DNA of 64,000 bases from Streptomyces violascens (GCF_014649955.1 NZ_BMUA01000016.1:1-64000); one strand, 5' to 3'. Counted from the first letter of the stretch, positions 40,375-49,698 are shown. A program made the numbers and translations. The notes: generated from the letters alone by a model not told the origin.

Positions 40375-40421
40375 CAAGAAAAGGCGCCGCCCGCCCGGGG
40401 TGGACCCGGGCGGGCGGCGCC
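40375..40421 (-). terminator. Strong terminator downstream of the cyclophilin gene
   Basis: GGCGCCGCCCGCCCGGG (40383-40399) and its exact complement (40405-40421) give a 17-bp stem with a 5-base loop. On the reverse strand a TTTTCTTG tract follows, so it terminates the leftward cyclophilin transcript. Confidence 0.85.
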
Positions 40422-40441
40422 GTTCACGTGTGGGGCGGACG

Positions 40442-40933
40442 TCAGGCGACGGTGCCGCTCTTGCTGATGACGACCTTGGCGCTCAGGGCGCCGCTGCGGC
40501 TGCCGAGCGACTCGATCTGCTTGACGAGGTCCTCGCCCTCGACGACCTCGCCGAAGACGACGTGCTTGCCGTCGAGCCACGGGGTGACGACGGTCGTCAC
40601 GAAGAACTGGGAGCCGTTGCTGTTCGGGCCCGCGTTGGCCATCGACAGCAGGAACGGCCGGTCGTGCTTGAGGACGAAGTTCTCGTCCTTGAACTTGGCA
40701 CCGTAGATGCTCTTGCCGCCGGTGCCGTTGCCGTGCGTGAAGTCGCCGCCCTGGAGCATGAACTCGGGGATGACGCGGTGGAAGGCGGAACCCTCGTAGC
40801 CGTAACCGTTCTGGCCGGTGGCGAGCTCGCGGAAGTTGCGGGCCGTCTCCGGAACGACGTCGTCGAAGAGCCGGAAGACGATGCGGCCGGCGTCCTTGCC
40901 GTCAATGGTGATGTCGAAAAATACGTTCTGCAT
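40442..40933 (-). CDS. Peptidyl-prolyl cis-trans isomerase, cyclophilin type
   Basis: A 163-residue cytoplasmic cyclophilin from ATG 40933. Signature: FRELATG, GYEGSAFHRVIPEFMLQGG, DFTHGNGTGGKSIYGAKF, MANAGPNSNGSQFFV and WLDGKHVVFGEV, with the catalytic Arg in FHRVIP. It catalyses proline isomerisation during folding. It is monocistronic, with its own terminator. Confidence 0.95.
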   Translation of the reverse strand: MQNVFFDITIDGKDAGRIVFRLFDDVVPETARNFRELATGQNGYGYEGSAFHRVIPEFMLQGGDFTHGNGTGGKSIYGAKFKDENFVLKHDRPFLLSMANAGPNSNGSQFFVTTVVTPWLDGKHVVFGEVVEGEDLVKQIESLGSRSGALSAKVVISKSGTVA

Positions 40934-41017
40934 GGGTCCCATCCTGACATCAGCTGTCCCATGACCCAATCCCGGCTCGCCCCTTCGGCCCTGCCGAGAC
41001 GCAGAACCGGGCCCCGA

Positions 41018-42271
41018 TCAGGGGAACAGCAGGGTCGTGATCCGGTCGGAAGCGGTCTTGGCGGCCTGCTTCGGGTCGGCTCCTTCGAGGACGGCCGTCA
41101 TGTACGGCTTGATGGGGTTCTCGGCCTCGACGGCGGCCCATTGCGGCGAGTTGGGCGTGGCCCGCCCCTGCGCCGCGCCCCTGGCCATGGCGGCCGTGCC
41201 CGCCTGGCCCTCGACCGTGTGGGCGAGCGTGGACTTGTTGGGTACGTAGTTCATCGTGGTGGCCAGATCGGTCTGCCACTTCTCGCCCGTCAGCGCCGCG
41301 ACGACTTGGACGGCCTCGGCCCGGTGCGCGGTCTTGCGCGGGATGATCAGGTCCGAGCCGCCGGTGAAGACCGCGCCCGGTCTGGCGTCGGTGGGCCCCG
41401 GGATCGGGAAGTAGCCCAGCTTGTCGGCGAGCCGCGGGTTGGCCTTCTGGATGGCTTTGGCGGCGCCGGGCACCGCGATCATCTGGGCGACCTTGCCCTT
41501 GGCGAAGACGTCGGCCTGCGGCGGGGTCGCCTCGTCCGCGTTCCTGGGGCCCCGGCCGAGCGCCTGGAGCTGCTTGTAGAACTGCATGCCGCGCAGCGCG
41601 GCCGGGCTGTCGAGCGTGCCCTTCCAGTCGCCGGTGTCCTCCTGCGCGAGCTCCCCGCCCTCGTCCCAGACGAATCCTGCCAGCGTGTACCAGTCCTGGC
41701 CCGCGAGGTAGATCCCTTGCGCGGAACCGGAGTTGAGCTTCGCGGTGTCGGCGAGCCACTCCGCGCGGTTCTTCGGCGGCCTGGTGATTCCGGCGGCCCC
41801 GAAGAGGTCCTTGTTGTAGATGACGACGCGGTTGGCGGCGTACCACGGGATGCCGTACTGCATGCCGTCCACGTTGCCCGGCTGGGCGAGACCCGGCAGC
41901 CAGGCGTCGCTGCCCCAGTCGCGCAGCGACTCCAGCGTCATGTCGAGCAGACCTCCGCTCGCCGCGTACTGGGGCACCTGGGTGTTGCCGACCTCGATGA
42001 CGTCCGGCGCGTCGCCGCTCTTCAGCGCGGCGGTGATCTTCTCGCCGATGCCGGTCCACTCCTGGATCCGGACATCGAGCTCGACGTCCTTGTGCTCCTT
42101 CTCGAAGCCCTGCACGAAGCGCTTCACGAAGTCGTCGGAGGCGCTGTCCTTCATCAGCCAGACGGTCACCTTGTCGGCGCCGTCGCCGAATCCGGGTATC
42201 GCGCCGCAACCGCTGAGGGCACATACCGAGACAAAGGCTACGGAGCAGGCAAGAGCGCGATGGATCCTCAC
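41018..42271 (-). CDS. DasA-like ABC sugar-binding lipoprotein
   Basis: A 417-residue solute-binding protein from GTG 42271, with lipobox ALSGC (Cys22) anchoring it outside the membrane. The order KVTVWLMKDSASDDFV, WTGIGEKITAALKSGDAPDV, IEVGNTQVPQYAASGGL, IPWYAANRVVIYNKDLF, AQGIYLAGQDWY and EATPPQADVFAKGKVAQMI parallels S. coelicolor DasA, the chitobiose-binding protein. A dre-like sequence about 90 bases upstream suggests DasR control. No permease genes are adjacent, so it may feed a transporter encoded elsewhere. The ligand is inferred to be a chitin oligosaccharide. Confidence 0.75.
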   Translation of the reverse strand: MRIHRALACSVAFVSVCALSGCGAIPGFGDGADKVTVWLMKDSASDDFVKRFVQGFEKEHKDVELDVRIQEWTGIGEKITAALKSGDAPDVIEVGNTQVPQYAASGGLLDMTLESLRDWGSDAWLPGLAQPGNVDGMQYGIPWYAANRVVIYNKDLFGAAGITRPPKNRAEWLADTAKLNSGSAQGIYLAGQDWYTLAGFVWDEGGELAQEDTGDWKGTLDSPAALRGMQFYKQLQALGRGPRNADEATPPQADVFAKGKVAQMIAVPGAAKAIQKANPRLADKLGYFPIPGPTDARPGAVFTGGSDLIIPRKTAHRAEAVQVVAALTGEKWQTDLATTMNYVPNKSTLAHTVEGQAGTAAMARGAAQGRATPNSPQWAAVEAENPIKPYMTAVLEGADPKQAAKTASDRITTLLFP

Positions 42272-42357
42272 GAAAGGTCACCTTCTGCGTGTGGGCAAGC
42301 AGTCATGACCCGACGTGGGGCAAGCGCGATGCGGCTTGTTCGGGTGTGGCTCGTGAG

Positions 42358-42373
42358 TTTGGTATGGACCAAT
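42358..42373. promoter_or_regulatory. dre-like DasR site
   Basis: TTTGGTATGGACCAAT contains TGGT-ATGG-ACCA. The dre consensus is TGGT-CTAG-ACCA, so the outer halves match perfectly and the centre differs. It lies about 87 bases before the DasA-like gene and about 140 before dodecin. Confidence 0.5.
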
Positions 42374-42509
42374 GAAGCGGTCAAGCCCCGGAGGGGAGCG
42401 AACTTTTCCGGCCACCGCCGGACCGGCCCGCCTCGGCGCGGGCCGCTGTCTCGCGGAGTGCGGCCGGGTGGGGCACGGTGGAGTAATGCGACGAGAGGAG
42501 AGCACCTCC

Positions 42510-42731
42510 ATGTCCCACCACACCTACCGCGTCAGCGAGATCGTCGGCACCTCTCACGAGGGCGTGGACCAGGCCATCCGTAACGGGGTCGCCCGCGCGG
42601 CACAGACCCTCCGCAACCTGGACTGGTTCGAGGTGACGCAGGTCCGCGGCCACATCGAGAACGGCGTGATCGAGCACTACCAAGTCGGCCTCAAGGTCGG
42701 CTTCCGGCTGGACGACGACGCGGAGGTCTGA
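42510..42731 (+). CDS. Dodecin family flavin-binding protein
   Basis: A 73-residue protein from ATG 42510 with GAGAGGAG upstream. YRVSEIVGTSHEGVDQAIRN, then ARAAQTLRNLDWFEVTQVRG and GVIEHYQVGLKVGFRL is the complete dodecin fold, with the flavin-stacking Trp in LDWFEV. It forms hollow dodecamers that store FMN, riboflavin or related ligands. Confidence 0.93.
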   Translation: MSHHTYRVSEIVGTSHEGVDQAIRNGVARAAQTLRNLDWFEVTQVRGHIENGVIEHYQVGLKVGFRLDDDAEV

Positions 42732-42917
42732 ACGCCGGGCCGGGCATTCCGGCTCGGCAATTCGGGCTCTGGAATCCGGGCCCTGCGATTCCGGCCCCGC
42801 GATTCCGGCATGCGCTTCGACTGAAGTCTGACCCTGGACCTCAGCTTCAGGCTTGGCTGCGGCGTACCCGGCCTCCGGTCCACCGCAGCCCATCGGCCGG
42901 GCCCCGCAGAGCCGCCC

Positions 42918-43406
42918 TCAGGTGCGCCCCTCGCGCTCCTGGGCGTCTTTGAGCGCCTCGCTGGGCGCGGTCCAGCGGGCCCGTACGACCCGGAAGCCGG
43001 CCTGCTCGGCGGCGTCGCACACGAGCTCGTCGTCGTCGACCAGCATGCGGACCTCGCGGCCCCGGCCGAGCCCGCGCAGGACCTGCAGCTTGGTGACGCG
43101 GGCGGGGCGCCGGTCGTCGTTGCGCCGCATGTGCAGGGCGCCGTCCGGAAGCCCCTGCTCGGCGAGCCAGGCCAGGGTGTCCTCGCGGCAGCGTTCGGGC
43201 CGCCCGGTGAGATAGACGACCTCGCAGTCCCGGGCCGCCTCCCGGCACAGCGCGACGCCCTCGGCGAGCGGCGGGTCGGCGGGCGCCGCGGCGAAGAACG
43301 CGTCCCAGTCGCGGGGCGCCCGGTCGAGGAAGCGCTGGCGGTGGGAGCTGTCCGCGAGCGTGCCGTCCAGGTCGAAGACGGCCAGGGGCCGGGTGTTGTC
43401 GATCAC
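42918..43406 (-). CDS. HAD-superfamily phosphatase
   Basis: A 162-residue protein from GTG 43406. Motif I is AVFDLDGTLADSSHRQ, motif II VVYLTGRPE, motif III around ARVTKLQVL, motif IV MLVDDDELV. The compact layout with S-H-R near motif I and L-T-G-R-P resembles the phosphatase domain of polynucleotide kinase-type HAD proteins. It probably acts on phosphorylated nucleotide ends or small metabolites; substrate unknown. Confidence 0.8.
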   Translation of the reverse strand: MIDNTRPLAVFDLDGTLADSSHRQRFLDRAPRDWDAFFAAAPADPPLAEGVALCREAARDCEVVYLTGRPERCREDTLAWLAEQGLPDGALHMRRNDDRRPARVTKLQVLRGLGRGREVRMLVDDDELVCDAAEQAGFRVVRARWTAPSEALKDAQEREGRT

Positions 43407-43487
43407 GCCCCCAGGCTAGAACCGGCCGAGGGGGCACCCTTCGGCGGGGCGCGGGAATCATGGCGCGCCCCAGACGTTGAACCCTGT

Positions 43488-44510
43488 GTGACCTCAGTGA
43501 TCGCGACGACCCGCTTCTCCGTGCTCGACCGCTCGCGCATCCGCGCCGGCCACGACGGGCCGCAGGCCCTGCGGGACACCGTGGCACTGGCCCGCGAGGC
43601 CGAGCGGCTCGGGTACCACCGCTTCTGGGTCTCCGAGCACCATTCCGTGCCCGGCGTCGCGGGCTCCGCACCCGCCGTGCTGGCCGCGGCCGTCGCGTCG
43701 GCCACGTCCACGATCCGGGTCGGCACCGGCGGTGTGATGCTGCCGAATCATCAACCCCTCGTCGTGGCCGAGGAGTTCGGGGTTCTGGAGTCGCTCTTCC
43801 CCGGGCGGATCGACATGGGGCTCGGCCGCTCGGTGGGGTTCACCGACGGGATCCGCAAGGCGCTGGGCCGCGACAAGAAGGACGCCGACGACTTCGGCGC
43901 CCAGCTCGCCGAACTGCTCGGCTACTTCGACGGGACCCAGACCGCCCACCCCCAGGTCCACGCCCGCCCCGCCGAAGGCCTCGCCGTCCCCGCGTTCGTC
44001 CTTGCCACCGGGCAGGGCGCCCTCGTCGCCGCCGGGGCCGGGCTCCCGCTGGTCATCGCGAACGTACGCGGCGAGGACGCGATGCTGCGGGCCATCGACG
44101 CCTACCGCGAGGCCTTCCGCCCCTCCGCGCACGCCGAGCGCCCGTACGTCGTGGTGTCCGGCACGGTCGCCGTCGCGGACACCACGGAGGCCGCCCACCG
44201 GATCCTGGTCCCGGAGGCCTGGTCGACGGCCTACTCCCGCACCCGCGGCGAGTTCCCGGCACTGTCCCCGGCCGAGGACATCCTCGCGCGGGACATGACC
44301 GACGGCGAGCGGACCCTGTTCGCGGACGCGCTGCGCAGGCAGGTGTACGGGACCGAGGAGGAGGTGGCCGACGCCCTGGAGAAGCTGATCGAGCACAGCG
44401 GCGCGGACGAATTCCTCGTCACGACCAGCACGTACGACCGCGAGGCGCTGCTCGACTCCTACCGGCGGCTGGCCCGGATCGCGGACCTGGCGGCCCGTCC
44501 GGGCGCCTGA
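43488..44510 (+). CDS. LLM-class flavin-dependent oxidoreductase
   Basis: A 340-residue bacterial-luciferase-like protein. It has FSVLDRSRIRAGHDGPQALR, GYHRFWVSEHHSVPGVAGSA, IRVGTGGVMLPNHQPLVVAE and FPGRIDMGLGRSVGF. These are typical of the MsnO8-type LLM group using FMN or F420. GTG 43488 has no Shine-Dalgarno sequence (GTG 43497 is an alternative), so translation may begin on a near-leaderless message. Substrate unknown. Confidence 0.8.
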   Translation: MTSVIATTRFSVLDRSRIRAGHDGPQALRDTVALAREAERLGYHRFWVSEHHSVPGVAGSAPAVLAAAVASATSTIRVGTGGVMLPNHQPLVVAEEFGVLESLFPGRIDMGLGRSVGFTDGIRKALGRDKKDADDFGAQLAELLGYFDGTQTAHPQVHARPAEGLAVPAFVLATGQGALVAAGAGLPLVIANVRGEDAMLRAIDAYREAFRPSAHAERPYVVVSGTVAVADTTEAAHRILVPEAWSTAYSRTRGEFPALSPAEDILARDMTDGERTLFADALRRQVYGTEEEVADALEKLIEHSGADEFLVTTSTYDREALLDSYRRLARIADLAARPGA

Positions 44511-44553
44511 CCGCAGGCTCCCGGCCGAAGATCGCGCGCCGTCACCCGAACCG

Positions 44554-44559
44554 TAGAAT
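44554..44559 (+). promoter_or_regulatory. -10 element for a leaderless uvrA-like transcript
   Basis: TAGAAT at 44554-44559 is followed after six bases by the ATG at 44566, so transcription should start at or next to the A of the start codon. There is no Shine-Dalgarno sequence. No clear -35 is visible. Confidence 0.55.
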
Positions 44560-44565
44560 TCCGGT

Positions 44566-46953
44566 ATGCAAACCCCCTCTGACCCGTACGTCCGTGTCCG
44601 CGGCGCCCGCGAGCACAATCTGCGCGGGGTGGACGTCGACATTCCGCGTGACTGCATCGCCGTGTTCACCGGCGTCTCCGGGTCGGGGAAGTCCTCGCTC
44701 GCGTTCGGCACGATCTATGCCGAGGCGCAGCGCCGCTACTTCGAGTCGGTCGCGCCGTACGCGCGCCGGCTGATCCATCAGGTGGGTGCGCCGAAGGTCG
44801 GCGAGATCTCGGGCCTTCCGCCCGCCGTCTCCCTGGAGCAGCGCCGCTCGGCGCCCTCGTCGCGTTCGTCGGTGGGCACGGTGACCACGCTCTCCAACTC
44901 GCTACGGATGCTGTTCTCACGGGCCGGCGACTATCCGGCGGGCGCCGAGCGCCTCGACTCGGACGCCTTCTCGCCCAACACGGCCGCCGGTGCCTGCCTC
45001 GAGTGCCAGGGCCTCGGCCGCATCCACCGCACCTCCGAAGAACTGCTCGTCCCCGACCCCTCGCTGTCGATCCGCGAGGGTGCGATCGCCGCCTGGCCGG
45101 GTGCCTGGCAGGGCAAGAACCTCCGCGACGTGCTCGACACGCTCGGCTACGACGTGGACCGGCCGTGGCGCGAGCTCGACCGCAAGGACCGGGACTGGAT
45201 CCTGTTCACCGACGAGCAGCCGGTGGTCACGGTGCACCCGGTGCGCGAGGCGGGGCGCATCCAACGCCCTTACCAGGGAACGTACTTCAGCGCCCGGCGC
45301 TATGTGATGAAGACGTTCGCGGAGAGCAAGAGCCAGACCTTGCGGACGAAGGCCGAGCGCTTCCTGACGGCGGCCGACTGCCCGGTGTGCGGCGGCAGCC
45401 GGCTGCGCCCCGAGGCGCTCGCCGTCACCTTCGCGGGCCGTACGATCGCCGAGCTCGTCGCCCTTCCGCTGACTTCGCTTGCCGAGCTGTTGCGCACCGC
45501 GGACGGCGGCCCGACGGCCAAGGCCCTCACCGCCGACCTGCTCTCCCGCATCGGCCCGGTGAGGGAACTGGGCCTCGGCTACCTGAGCCTGGACCGGACC
45601 GCGCCCACGCTCTCGGCGGGCGAGCTGCAGCGCCTGCGGCTCGCCACCCAGCTGCGCTCCGGTCTCTTCGGCGTGGTGTACGTCCTGGACGAGCCGTCGG
45701 CGGGGCTGCACCCGGCCGACACCGAGGCGCTGCTCACGGTCCTCGACCGGCTGAAGGCGGCGGGCAACTCGGTGTTCGTCGTCGAGCACCATCTGGATGT
45801 GGTGCGGCACGCGGACTGGCTGGTCGAAGTGGGTCCGCTGGCCGGTGAGCACGGAGGCCGGGTGCTGCACAGCGGGCCGTCGGCGGAGCTCGCCCGCGTC
45901 GAGGAGTCGGCGACCCGCCGCTTCCTCTTCGACCGCTCCCCCGCGCCGCGCCGCACGGTCCGCGAGCCGCGCGGCCACCTTGAGCTGACCGGGGTCACCC
46001 GGCACAATCTGCGCGGCGTCGACGCGGTGTTCCCGCTCGGCGTGTTCACGGCGGTGACCGGCGTCTCGGGCTCCGGAAAGTCCACCTTGGTCGACGAGCT
46101 GACCGAGCAACTCCCGGGCGTGGGACGCCTGGTGAGGGTGGATCAGAAACCGATCGGCCGCACCCCCCGCTCCAATCTGGCCACGTACACCGGACTCTTC
46201 GACGTCGTACGGAAACTCTTCACCGAGACCGACGAGGCGAAGGCGCGCGGCTACAAGGCGGGCCGGTTCTCCTTCAATGTGCCGGGCGGCCGGTGCGAGA
46301 CCTGCCAGGGCGAGGGGTTCGTGTCGGTGGAGCTGCTCTTCCTGCCGAGCACGTACGCGCCCTGCCCGGACTGTCACGGGGCGCGCTACAACCCCGAGAC
46401 GCTCGAAGTCACCCATCGGGGCCGCACCATCGCCGAGGTGCTCGACCTGACGGTGGAGGCGGCGGCCGAGGTCTTCGCCGACAACCCGTCGGCCGCCCGC
46501 AGCCTGGCCGCCCTGCTCGACGTCGGCCTCGGCTATCTACGCCTGGGCCAGCCGGCCACCGAGCTGTCGGGCGGCGAGGCCCAACGCATCAAACTGGCCA
46601 CGGAGTTGCAGCGGGTCCGCCGCGACCACACCCTGTACGTCCTCGACGAACCGACGACGGGCCTGCACCCGGCCGATGTCGAAATCCTGCTGCGCCAACT
46701 GCACGGCCTGGTCGACGCGGGCCACACGGTGGTCGTCGTAGAGCACGACATGAGCGTGGTGGCCGGCGCCGACTGGATGCTCGACCTCGGCCCGGGCGGC
46801 GGCGACGAGGGCGGCCGCGTGGTGGCAGCGGGGCCGCCGGCGGAGGTCGCCGACGCGGGCGAGGGGCGTACAGCGCCGTATCTGGCGAAGGCGCTGGCGG
46901 AGATCCAACCGGCCGAAGCAGCACCGAACTCGCCTTCACCGCACGTTGGTTGA
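44566..46953 (+). CDS. UvrA paralogue (UvrA2/DrrC-type ABC ATPase)
   Basis: A 795-residue twin ABC ATPase, shorter than UvrA proper (about 950). The two P-loops are GVSGSGKSSLAFGTIYAEAQ and GVSGSGKSTLVDEL. The two signatures are LSAGELQRLRLA (Ala in place of the usual first Gly) and LSGGEAQRIKLA, with Walker B VVYVLDEPSAGL and LYVLDEPTTGL. Zinc modules are present: CPVCGGSRL, and CETCQGEGF with CPDCHGARY. The reduced size suggests loss of the UvrB-interaction region, as in UvrA2/DrrC proteins linked to damage tolerance or drug resistance. It does not replace UvrA. Confidence 0.88.
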   Translation: MQTPSDPYVRVRGAREHNLRGVDVDIPRDCIAVFTGVSGSGKSSLAFGTIYAEAQRRYFESVAPYARRLIHQVGAPKVGEISGLPPAVSLEQRRSAPSSRSSVGTVTTLSNSLRMLFSRAGDYPAGAERLDSDAFSPNTAAGACLECQGLGRIHRTSEELLVPDPSLSIREGAIAAWPGAWQGKNLRDVLDTLGYDVDRPWRELDRKDRDWILFTDEQPVVTVHPVREAGRIQRPYQGTYFSARRYVMKTFAESKSQTLRTKAERFLTAADCPVCGGSRLRPEALAVTFAGRTIAELVALPLTSLAELLRTADGGPTAKALTADLLSRIGPVRELGLGYLSLDRTAPTLSAGELQRLRLATQLRSGLFGVVYVLDEPSAGLHPADTEALLTVLDRLKAAGNSVFVVEHHLDVVRHADWLVEVGPLAGEHGGRVLHSGPSAELARVEESATRRFLFDRSPAPRRTVREPRGHLELTGVTRHNLRGVDAVFPLGVFTAVTGVSGSGKSTLVDELTEQLPGVGRLVRVDQKPIGRTPRSNLATYTGLFDVVRKLFTETDEAKARGYKAGRFSFNVPGGRCETCQGEGFVSVELLFLPSTYAPCPDCHGARYNPETLEVTHRGRTIAEVLDLTVEAAAEVFADNPSAARSLAALLDVGLGYLRLGQPATELSGGEAQRIKLATELQRVRRDHTLYVLDEPTTGLHPADVEILLRQLHGLVDAGHTVVVVEHDMSVVAGADWMLDLGPGGGDEGGRVVAAGPPAEVADAGEGRTAPYLAKALAEIQPAEAAPNSPSPHVG

Positions 46954-46980
46954 GCCACAAGGCAAAGCGCACGGAATGAA

Positions 46981-47022
46981 TTGGCCTAGACCCTTGACCG
47001 AGTGTTGGTCCAGACCAATCAT
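46981..47022 (+). promoter_or_regulatory. Chitinase promoter with two dre-type DasR sites
   Basis: TTGGTCCAGACCA at 47005-47017 is a near-consensus dre site (TGGTCTAGACCA). TTGGCCTAGACCC at 46981-46993 is a weaker direct copy. A TTGACC -35 lies between them (46994-46999), so DasR or a chitin regulator bound here would block the promoter. The arrangement matches the direct repeats of known Streptomyces chi promoters. Confidence 0.75.
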
Positions 47023-47063
47023 GGGGCGTCCGCACCCTTCTCTCACCCCGTCGGAGAGCCCCG

Positions 47064-48812
47064 ATGAGACGTCCGAGATCCGTTCGCGCCCTGCTCGCCA
47101 CGCTCAGCACCGTCGCCGCGTCCGCCGGCCTCGTCATCGGGGCCGGCGGTGCCGCGCACGCCGCGACTCCGCTTCCCGCGCACGTCTTCGCGCCGTACTT
47201 CGAGGCGTACTCCTCCGACAGCCCGGCCGATCTGGCACAGAAGTCGGGTGCCAAGTATCTGACGATGGCGTTCGTGCAGGCCGACGCCAAGGGCTCCTGC
47301 ACCCCGTACTGGAACGGCTCGACGAGCCAGCCGATCTCGACGTCCGTGTTCGGTGCCGACATCTCCACCATCCGCTCGCGCGGCGGTGACGTGATCCCGT
47401 CCTTCGGCGGGTACGCGGCCGACAACGGCGGCACCGAGATCGCCGACAGCTGCACCGACGTGGACTCGATCGCGGCCGCGTACGAGAAGGTCATCACGAC
47501 CTACGACCTCTCCCGGCTCGACATGGACATCGAGGACAACTCGCTGACCAACAAGGCGGGCATCGACCGGCGCAACCAGGCGATCAAGAAGGTTCAGGAC
47601 TGGGCGGCCGCGGCCGGGCGCTCGGTGCAGATCTCGTACACGCTGCCCACCACCACGGGCGGACTCGCCGACAGCGGGCTCGCGGTGCTCAACAGCGCGG
47701 TCAGGTACGGCGCGAAGGTCGACGTCGTGAACATCATGACCTTCGACTACTACGACGGCGCCACGCACAACATGGCGAACGACACCCAGACCGCCGCCAC
47801 CGGCCTCTACAACCAGCTGGCCTCCCTCTACCCCGGCAAGTCGTCCGCCCAGCTGTGGGGCACGATCGGCGTCACCGAGATGCCGGGCATCGACGACTAC
47901 GGGCCGGCCGAGACGTTCACCGCGGCGGACGCGACCGCCGTCTACAACTGGGCCACCGCCAAGGGCATCAACACCCTCTCGTTCTGGGCCCTCCAGCGCG
48001 ACAACGGCGGCTGCCCCGGCACCGGCGGCCAGGACACCTGCTCCGGCATCGCCCAGGACCCGTGGTACTTCAGCCACACCTTCGAGCCGTTCACCGGGGG
48101 CGGCGGGCCCGTCCAGGACGACTTCTCGGTGGCCGTTACGCCCGGCTCGGCCTCGGTCGCACCCGGCGGATCCACCACGGCCACGGTGAGTACGGCGGTG
48201 ACCTCGGGCAACGCCAAGTCCCTCGCGCTGACCGCCACCGGCGCCCCCGCCGGAGTCACGGCGACGCTCAGCCCGGGCTCCGTCACCGCGGGCGCCTCGG
48301 CCCAGCTCACGGTCACCGCGACCGCTTCGGCAGCGCCCGGAACGTACCCGATCACCCTCACGGCCACGGCGGGCACGCTCGCCCACTCGACCACCTTCAC
48401 GCTCACCGTGACGGGGTCCGGCGGCAACCCGGGCGCGCTCGTCAACGGCGGTTTCGAGAGCGGCTCGCTCGCGCCCTGGACCTGCGACAGCGGCGCCGGT
48501 GTGGTGTCGAGCCCGGTGCACGGCGGCTCGTACGCGCTGAAGACCGCGCCCACCTCGTCGCAGACAGGCGAGTGCGCGCAGACGCTCACGCTGACCCCCA
48601 ACACCAAGTACACGCTGAGCGGTTGGGTGCAGGGCAGCTACGCCTACCTCGGGGTGCGCGGCGGCGCCACCGGCAGCACCTGGACCAGCTCCAGCGGCTG
48701 GTCCAAGCTGGCCGTGCCGTTCACGACCGGCGCCTCGGGCACGGTCACCGTGTACCTGCACGGCTGGTACGGCCAGGGCGCGGTGTACGGGGACGACCTC
48801 TCGGTAGCCTGA
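47064..48812 (+). CDS. Secreted GH18 chitinase with C-terminal carbohydrate-binding domain
   Basis: A 582-residue exported enzyme with a Sec signal (RALLATLSTVAASAGLVIGA) and cleavage near AAHAA. Residues about 40-350 are a GH18 barrel; the catalytic D-x-D-x-E motif is LDMDIED, with Glu157 as acid, plus VVNIMTFDYYDG. An Ig/FN3-like or NEW1-type beta domain (about 360-450: FSVAVTPGSASVAPGGSTT) and a jelly-roll module (about 460-582: VNGGFESGSLAPWTCDSGAG) follow. It degrades chitin outside the cell. GGAGAG precedes the ATG. Confidence 0.92.
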   Translation: MRRPRSVRALLATLSTVAASAGLVIGAGGAAHAATPLPAHVFAPYFEAYSSDSPADLAQKSGAKYLTMAFVQADAKGSCTPYWNGSTSQPISTSVFGADISTIRSRGGDVIPSFGGYAADNGGTEIADSCTDVDSIAAAYEKVITTYDLSRLDMDIEDNSLTNKAGIDRRNQAIKKVQDWAAAAGRSVQISYTLPTTTGGLADSGLAVLNSAVRYGAKVDVVNIMTFDYYDGATHNMANDTQTAATGLYNQLASLYPGKSSAQLWGTIGVTEMPGIDDYGPAETFTAADATAVYNWATAKGINTLSFWALQRDNGGCPGTGGQDTCSGIAQDPWYFSHTFEPFTGGGGPVQDDFSVAVTPGSASVAPGGSTTATVSTAVTSGNAKSLALTATGAPAGVTATLSPGSVTAGASAQLTVTATASAAPGTYPITLTATAGTLAHSTTFTLTVTGSGGNPGALVNGGFESGSLAPWTCDSGAGVVSSPVHGGSYALKTAPTSSQTGECAQTLTLTPNTKYTLSGWVQGSYAYLGVRGGATGSTWTSSSGWSKLAVPFTTGASGTVTVYLHGWYGQGAVYGDDLSVA

Positions 48813-49011
48813 TCCTTTACACCAACTCTCCACCTGCCGGGGCTTGTTGACGATCTGTAGCACCGGGGCGGCACACAGCAAAGCTGAGCACCCGTCAAAT
48901 TACTGGCGGGGAGCCGACTTTCGGCCCTTCCGCCCCGGTCCTACTCTCGAGTCACCTGAGTTCCTCCTCGCACCCCCACTCATCGAATCCGTTCGACCGA
49001 GGAGTCCCCCC

Positions 49012-49683
49012 ATGGCACTACGCAGCTCACGTGCGCTCTTCCTGCTCGCTCCGGCCGCCGCGGCCACCCTCGTACTCGGCGGCACGGCGGGCGCGAGCGC
49101 CCGGCCGGACGCCGGGCCGACCACCATTTCACCGGCCGGCCACTCCTTCGCGGCCCAGCTGACCGGTCAGGCCACCTTCAAGGCCGGGTCCACCACCATG
49201 ACCTGTACGGTCTCGGCGTCCGTCCCCACCACGGGCGCCAACAACCAGGTGCCGGCCGCACCCGGCAACCACAACGACGCGGGCGTGGTGTCCGTACCCA
49301 TCAATCCGCCCACGTTCAGCGGGTGTTCGACCAGCATCGGCGGGGTGAGCGTCACCGCCTCCACCCAGGGGGCGTGGAGCGTCTCGGCCCAGAACGGCTC
49401 GCCCGTCGCGGCCGGTCTGACCATGCCCAAGGGTGGTTTCGTCCTCAAGACCAGCGGCCTGGCGGCCTGCACGATCACCGCGTCGCCGACCGGCCCCACC
49501 ACCGTGGCGGGCACCTGGACGAACGGCGCGCCCTCCTCGCTCGCCATCACCGACGCGCCCGTACCGGCGACGGTGACCGGCGGCTTCCTGTGCCCGACGG
49601 GCAACCAGACGGCCACCTTCTCGGCCACGTACCACGTCACCGACACGACCGATGCGGCGCAGCGGATCACCGTAACCGGCTGA
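49012..49683 (+). CDS. Secreted beta-rich protein, unknown function
   Basis: A 223-residue protein from ATG 49012 (GAGGAG upstream) with a signal peptide (LFLLAPAAAATLVLGGTAGA). The mature part is almost entirely beta-type and Thr/Ser-rich (HSFAAQLTGQATFKAGSTTM), with cysteines in TCTVSAS, SGCSTS, AACTIT and FLCPTG that probably pair as disulfides. It lies between the chitinase and sdhB and may act on the cell surface. No family name recognised. Confidence 0.7.
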   Translation: MALRSSRALFLLAPAAAATLVLGGTAGASARPDAGPTTISPAGHSFAAQLTGQATFKAGSTTMTCTVSASVPTTGANNQVPAAPGNHNDAGVVSVPINPPTFSGCSTSIGGVSVTASTQGAWSVSAQNGSPVAAGLTMPKGGFVLKTSGLAACTITASPTGPTTVAGTWTNGAPSSLAITDAPVPATVTGGFLCPTGNQTATFSATYHVTDTTDAAQRITVTG

Positions 49684-49698
49684 TGGCGAAATGCAGAT

